This document shows positions 4,773 through 6,564 of a DNA stretch of 6,564 nucleotides, piece after piece. This DNA is from a bacterium (lineage in GTDB: Bacteria; Patescibacteriota; Minisyncoccia; UBA6257; GWB1-50-10): NCBI GenBank assembly GCA_027310235.1, contig DAIDBF010000099.1, positions 1 through 6,564 on the forward strand, written 5' to 3'. The translations under genes and the position numbers were made by a program. The notes beneath the pieces are model-generated. The model did not search any database. It saw nothing but the letters and a program-made list of their open reading frames with translations, and had not been told where the DNA came from. Every line of letters starts with the position of its first letter. Position 1 is the stretch's first letter.

Positions 4773-6470
4773 ATGGCAACCGAGTGGCTTCAAGAAATAC
4801 CCAAAGAAAGCATCGTTCATAAGGCGTATGCGTTTGCGCTCGACGCCCATAAGAATGAGACGCGCATGAATGGCGACCCGTATGTGAGCCATTGTCTTGA
4901 GGTCGGGAAAACTTGTTTCGAGTGGCACCTCGGAGAAATCGCGGTTACAGCCGCACTCCTCCATGACGTCGTTGAAAATACCGGATTCACAATCCATGAC
5001 ATCAAGAAAAACTTCGGAGATGAGATCGCCTTCCTCGTCGAAGGTCTTACGAAACTGGAACACTTCCAATATCCTTCAGATCCGGATGTCGAGAATCTCC
5101 GCAAGTTCATCATTTCATTCAGCGAAGACCTGAGGGTTCTCATCATCAAGCTCGCGGACCGTCTTCATAATATGAGGACTCTTGAGCATCTTCCCAAGGA
5201 ACGGCAGGAACGATTCGCGTGGGAGACGATGGAAATCTACGCTCCTCTTGCCTATCGTCTCGGTATGCAGCGCTTGAGCGGCGAACTTGATGATCTCGCC
5301 TTCCCCTACGTGCATCCCGAGGAATACAAGTGGCTCCTTAAAGAAACGAAAGGCGATTACGCCGAACGGCAGGAGTACGCCCAGAAAGTCGTACCCATCA
5401 TTACAAGAGAACTCGAAAAAAACGGCATCTATCCCATACACGTCGACTCGCGCGCGAAACGATACTTCAGTTTGTACCGAAAGCTGCTCCGCTACGACAT
5501 GGATTTCTCGAAAATTTATGATCTTGTTGCACTCCGCATCATTACGAAAACGGTAACGGAGTGCTATGCGGCGCTCGGCGTCGTGCACCAGCTCTGGCAG
5601 CCGTTTCCGAACCGCTTCAAGGATTACATCGCGCGGCCGAAAGCGAACGGCTATCGCAGTTTGCATACCACGGTATTCTGTATCGACAGCAGAATTCTTG
5701 AGGTCCAGATACGAACGGAAGAAATGCATGAAGAAAACGAACTCGGCATCGCCGCCCACTGGGCGTACGAACAGGTAAAAAACTCAAAGAAAAGAAAGGC
5801 AAAGTGGAAAGGGGTCGAGGATAAGAAAGAACTCGCCTGGGTCTCGCAGCTTCGGAACTGGCAAGAGAACTTCACCGGCGAACCTGAGTTTCTTGAGGAT
5901 CTTAAAACGAATTTCTTCAAAGACAGGGTATTTGTGCTCACGCCGGAAAACGACATCATCGATCTTACCGTAGGGGCGACACCGATCGACTTCGCCTATC
6001 GTATTCATAGCGATGTCGGCGATCAATGCGTCGGCGCGAAAGTGAACGGGAACATCGTTCCCCTTGAATACGAGCTGCATTCAGGCGATGTAGTCGAGAT
6101 CGTCACGCAACGCGGGAAGAAGCCGTCGGAAAGCTGGCTCTCGATCGTGAAAACAGTGGGCGCAAAAAAACATATCAGGAACGCCCTGAACGCGGGGCGA
6201 AGAATACTCCGGAAAAAAGCGGGTCCCGCCGCAATCGAGTTCAAGGCCGTAACAGTGGACAGGCCGGGATATTTAAAAGATGTCACCTCGACCTTCGCGA
6301 ATTCGAAGACCAATATTATTTCGCTCTCAAGCCAGGTTGATTCGAGAATGAAGTTTGCCACCGTCACTGCGCGCACCGGCATTCTTCCTCAGCAGAAGAT
6401 AGAAAAACTTCTTGTGAAGTTGAAAAAAATAACAGGCACCCGCGAGGTCAGCCACCGGTTCGTGCAGTAA
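4773..6470 (+). CDS. rel: Compact long RSH: (p)ppGpp synthetase/hydrolase (Rel/SpoT family)
   Basis: RSH enzymes make and degrade the alarmone (p)ppGpp from ATP and GDP/GTP. The 565 residues show an HD hydrolase domain (about 20-175), with H40, H64-D65 in LLHDVVENT, and D129/N133 in LADRLHNMRTL. The synthetase domain (about 220-335) has the RAK...S...K ATP-site residues (R227, K229, S233, K237), D250 in YDLVALR, RFKD (281-284, the RxKD form of bifunctional enzymes), Y294 in NGYRSLHTT and E310 in EVQIRT. A TGS domain (about 384-450) and a C-terminal ACT domain (about 488-560) follow. Only about 38 residues separate TGS from ACT, whereas typical long RSHs (700-750 residues) have a helical and a Cys-rich zinc-finger domain there. 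N69 replaces the usual Asp of the HDxxED motif. The start has no Shine-Dalgarno sequence; TAACAT (4760-4765) lies 7 nt before the ATG. Confidence 0.95.
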   Translation: MATEWLQEIPKESIVHKAYAFALDAHKNETRMNGDPYVSHCLEVGKTCFEWHLGEIAVTAALLHDVVENTGFTIHDIKKNFGDEIAFLVEGLTKLEHFQYPSDPDVENLRKFIISFSEDLRVLIIKLADRLHNMRTLEHLPKERQERFAWETMEIYAPLAYRLGMQRLSGELDDLAFPYVHPEEYKWLLKETKGDYAERQEYAQKVVPIITRELEKNGIYPIHVDSRAKRYFSLYRKLLRYDMDFSKIYDLVALRIITKTVTECYAALGVVHQLWQPFPNRFKDYIARPKANGYRSLHTTVFCIDSRILEVQIRTEEMHEENELGIAAHWAYEQVKNSKKRKAKWKGVEDKKELAWVSQLRNWQENFTGEPEFLEDLKTNFFKDRVFVLTPENDIIDLTVGATPIDFAYRIHSDVGDQCVGAKVNGNIVPLEYELHSGDVVEIVTQRGKKPSESWLSIVKTVGAKKHIRNALNAGRRILRKKAGPAAIEFKAVTVDRPGYLKDVTSTFANSKTNIISLSSQVDSRMKFATVTARTGILPQQKIEKLLVKLKKITGTREVSHRFVQ

Positions 6471-6479
6471 GACACACTC

Positions 6480-6512
6480 CCCGCACCACATCCTTCCGAA
6501 TAAGAATGCGGG
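6480..6512 (+). other. Weak hairpin downstream of rel
   Basis: CCCGCA (6480-6485) and TGCGGG (6507-6512) form a 6-bp stem with a 21-nt loop. A pyrimidine-rich stretch follows, but no T-run does. It may be a poor terminator. The rest of 6471-6564 shows nothing I can assign. Confidence 0.25.
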
Positions 6513-6564
6513 AACCAACCTTCCTCTCTCTTCAGCAGAATGCTCCGCTTGATATGCCTTCACC

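Noticed and set aside
5115..5759. 214-codon minus-strand ORF inside rel
   Set aside because: It is the antisense shadow of the RSH synthetase and hydrolase domains and has no independent support.
6327..6563. 78-codon minus-strand ORF at the right edge
   Set aside because: It overlaps the rel ACT-domain coding sequence and has no recognisable motif or start signal.

Overview
The window reads as a compact, chromosomal housekeeping stretch from a small-genome bacterium. My best guess is a member of the Candidate Phyla Radiation (Patescibacteria/Parcubacteria-like). The reasons are the double-length ThyX-like protein, the pared-down RelA/SpoT homologue, a tRNA gene without an encoded CCA that is interrupted in its anticodon loop, and the near absence of Shine-Dalgarno sequences. 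This is inference from gene architecture; there is no 16S rRNA or marker tree here. Nothing points to a plasmid, phage or transposon, and no CRISPR array is present.

Layout, left to right. (1) 33-297, minus strand: an interrupted tRNA gene with its own terminator. (2) 385-2064, plus strand: a ~559-residue tandem ThyX-family protein (flavin-dependent thymidylate synthase). (3) 2065-2572: a ~500-nt non-coding gap made of degenerate GA-rich repeats in both orientations, ending in the groEL terminator. (4) 4519-2573, minus strand: the groES-groEL chaperonin operon, with a near-consensus promoter, a CIRCE-like heat-shock operator and a strong terminator. The groEL frame is broken by a single missing base near 3186/3187, but joining the two parts gives a normal ~547-residue GroEL. 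(5) 4520-4772: a divergent intergenic region rich in inverted repeats and tandem hairpins. (6) 4773-6470, plus strand: a 565-residue long RSH ((p)ppGpp synthetase/hydrolase) with HD, synthetase, TGS and ACT domains but without the usual long helical/zinc-finger segment. (7) 6471-6564: short non-coding tail.

The genes do not form one pathway. They combine nucleotide synthesis (dTMP), protein folding under stress (GroES/GroEL) and stringent-response signalling (RSH). The chaperonin operon and the rel gene are divergent and share a repeat-rich promoter region, so coordinated stress control is possible but unproven. The most notable points are the interrupted tRNA with an unresolved anticodon, the minimal RSH with an Asp-to-Asn change in its hydrolase motif, the CIRCE variant, the tandem ThyX and the groEL frameshift.
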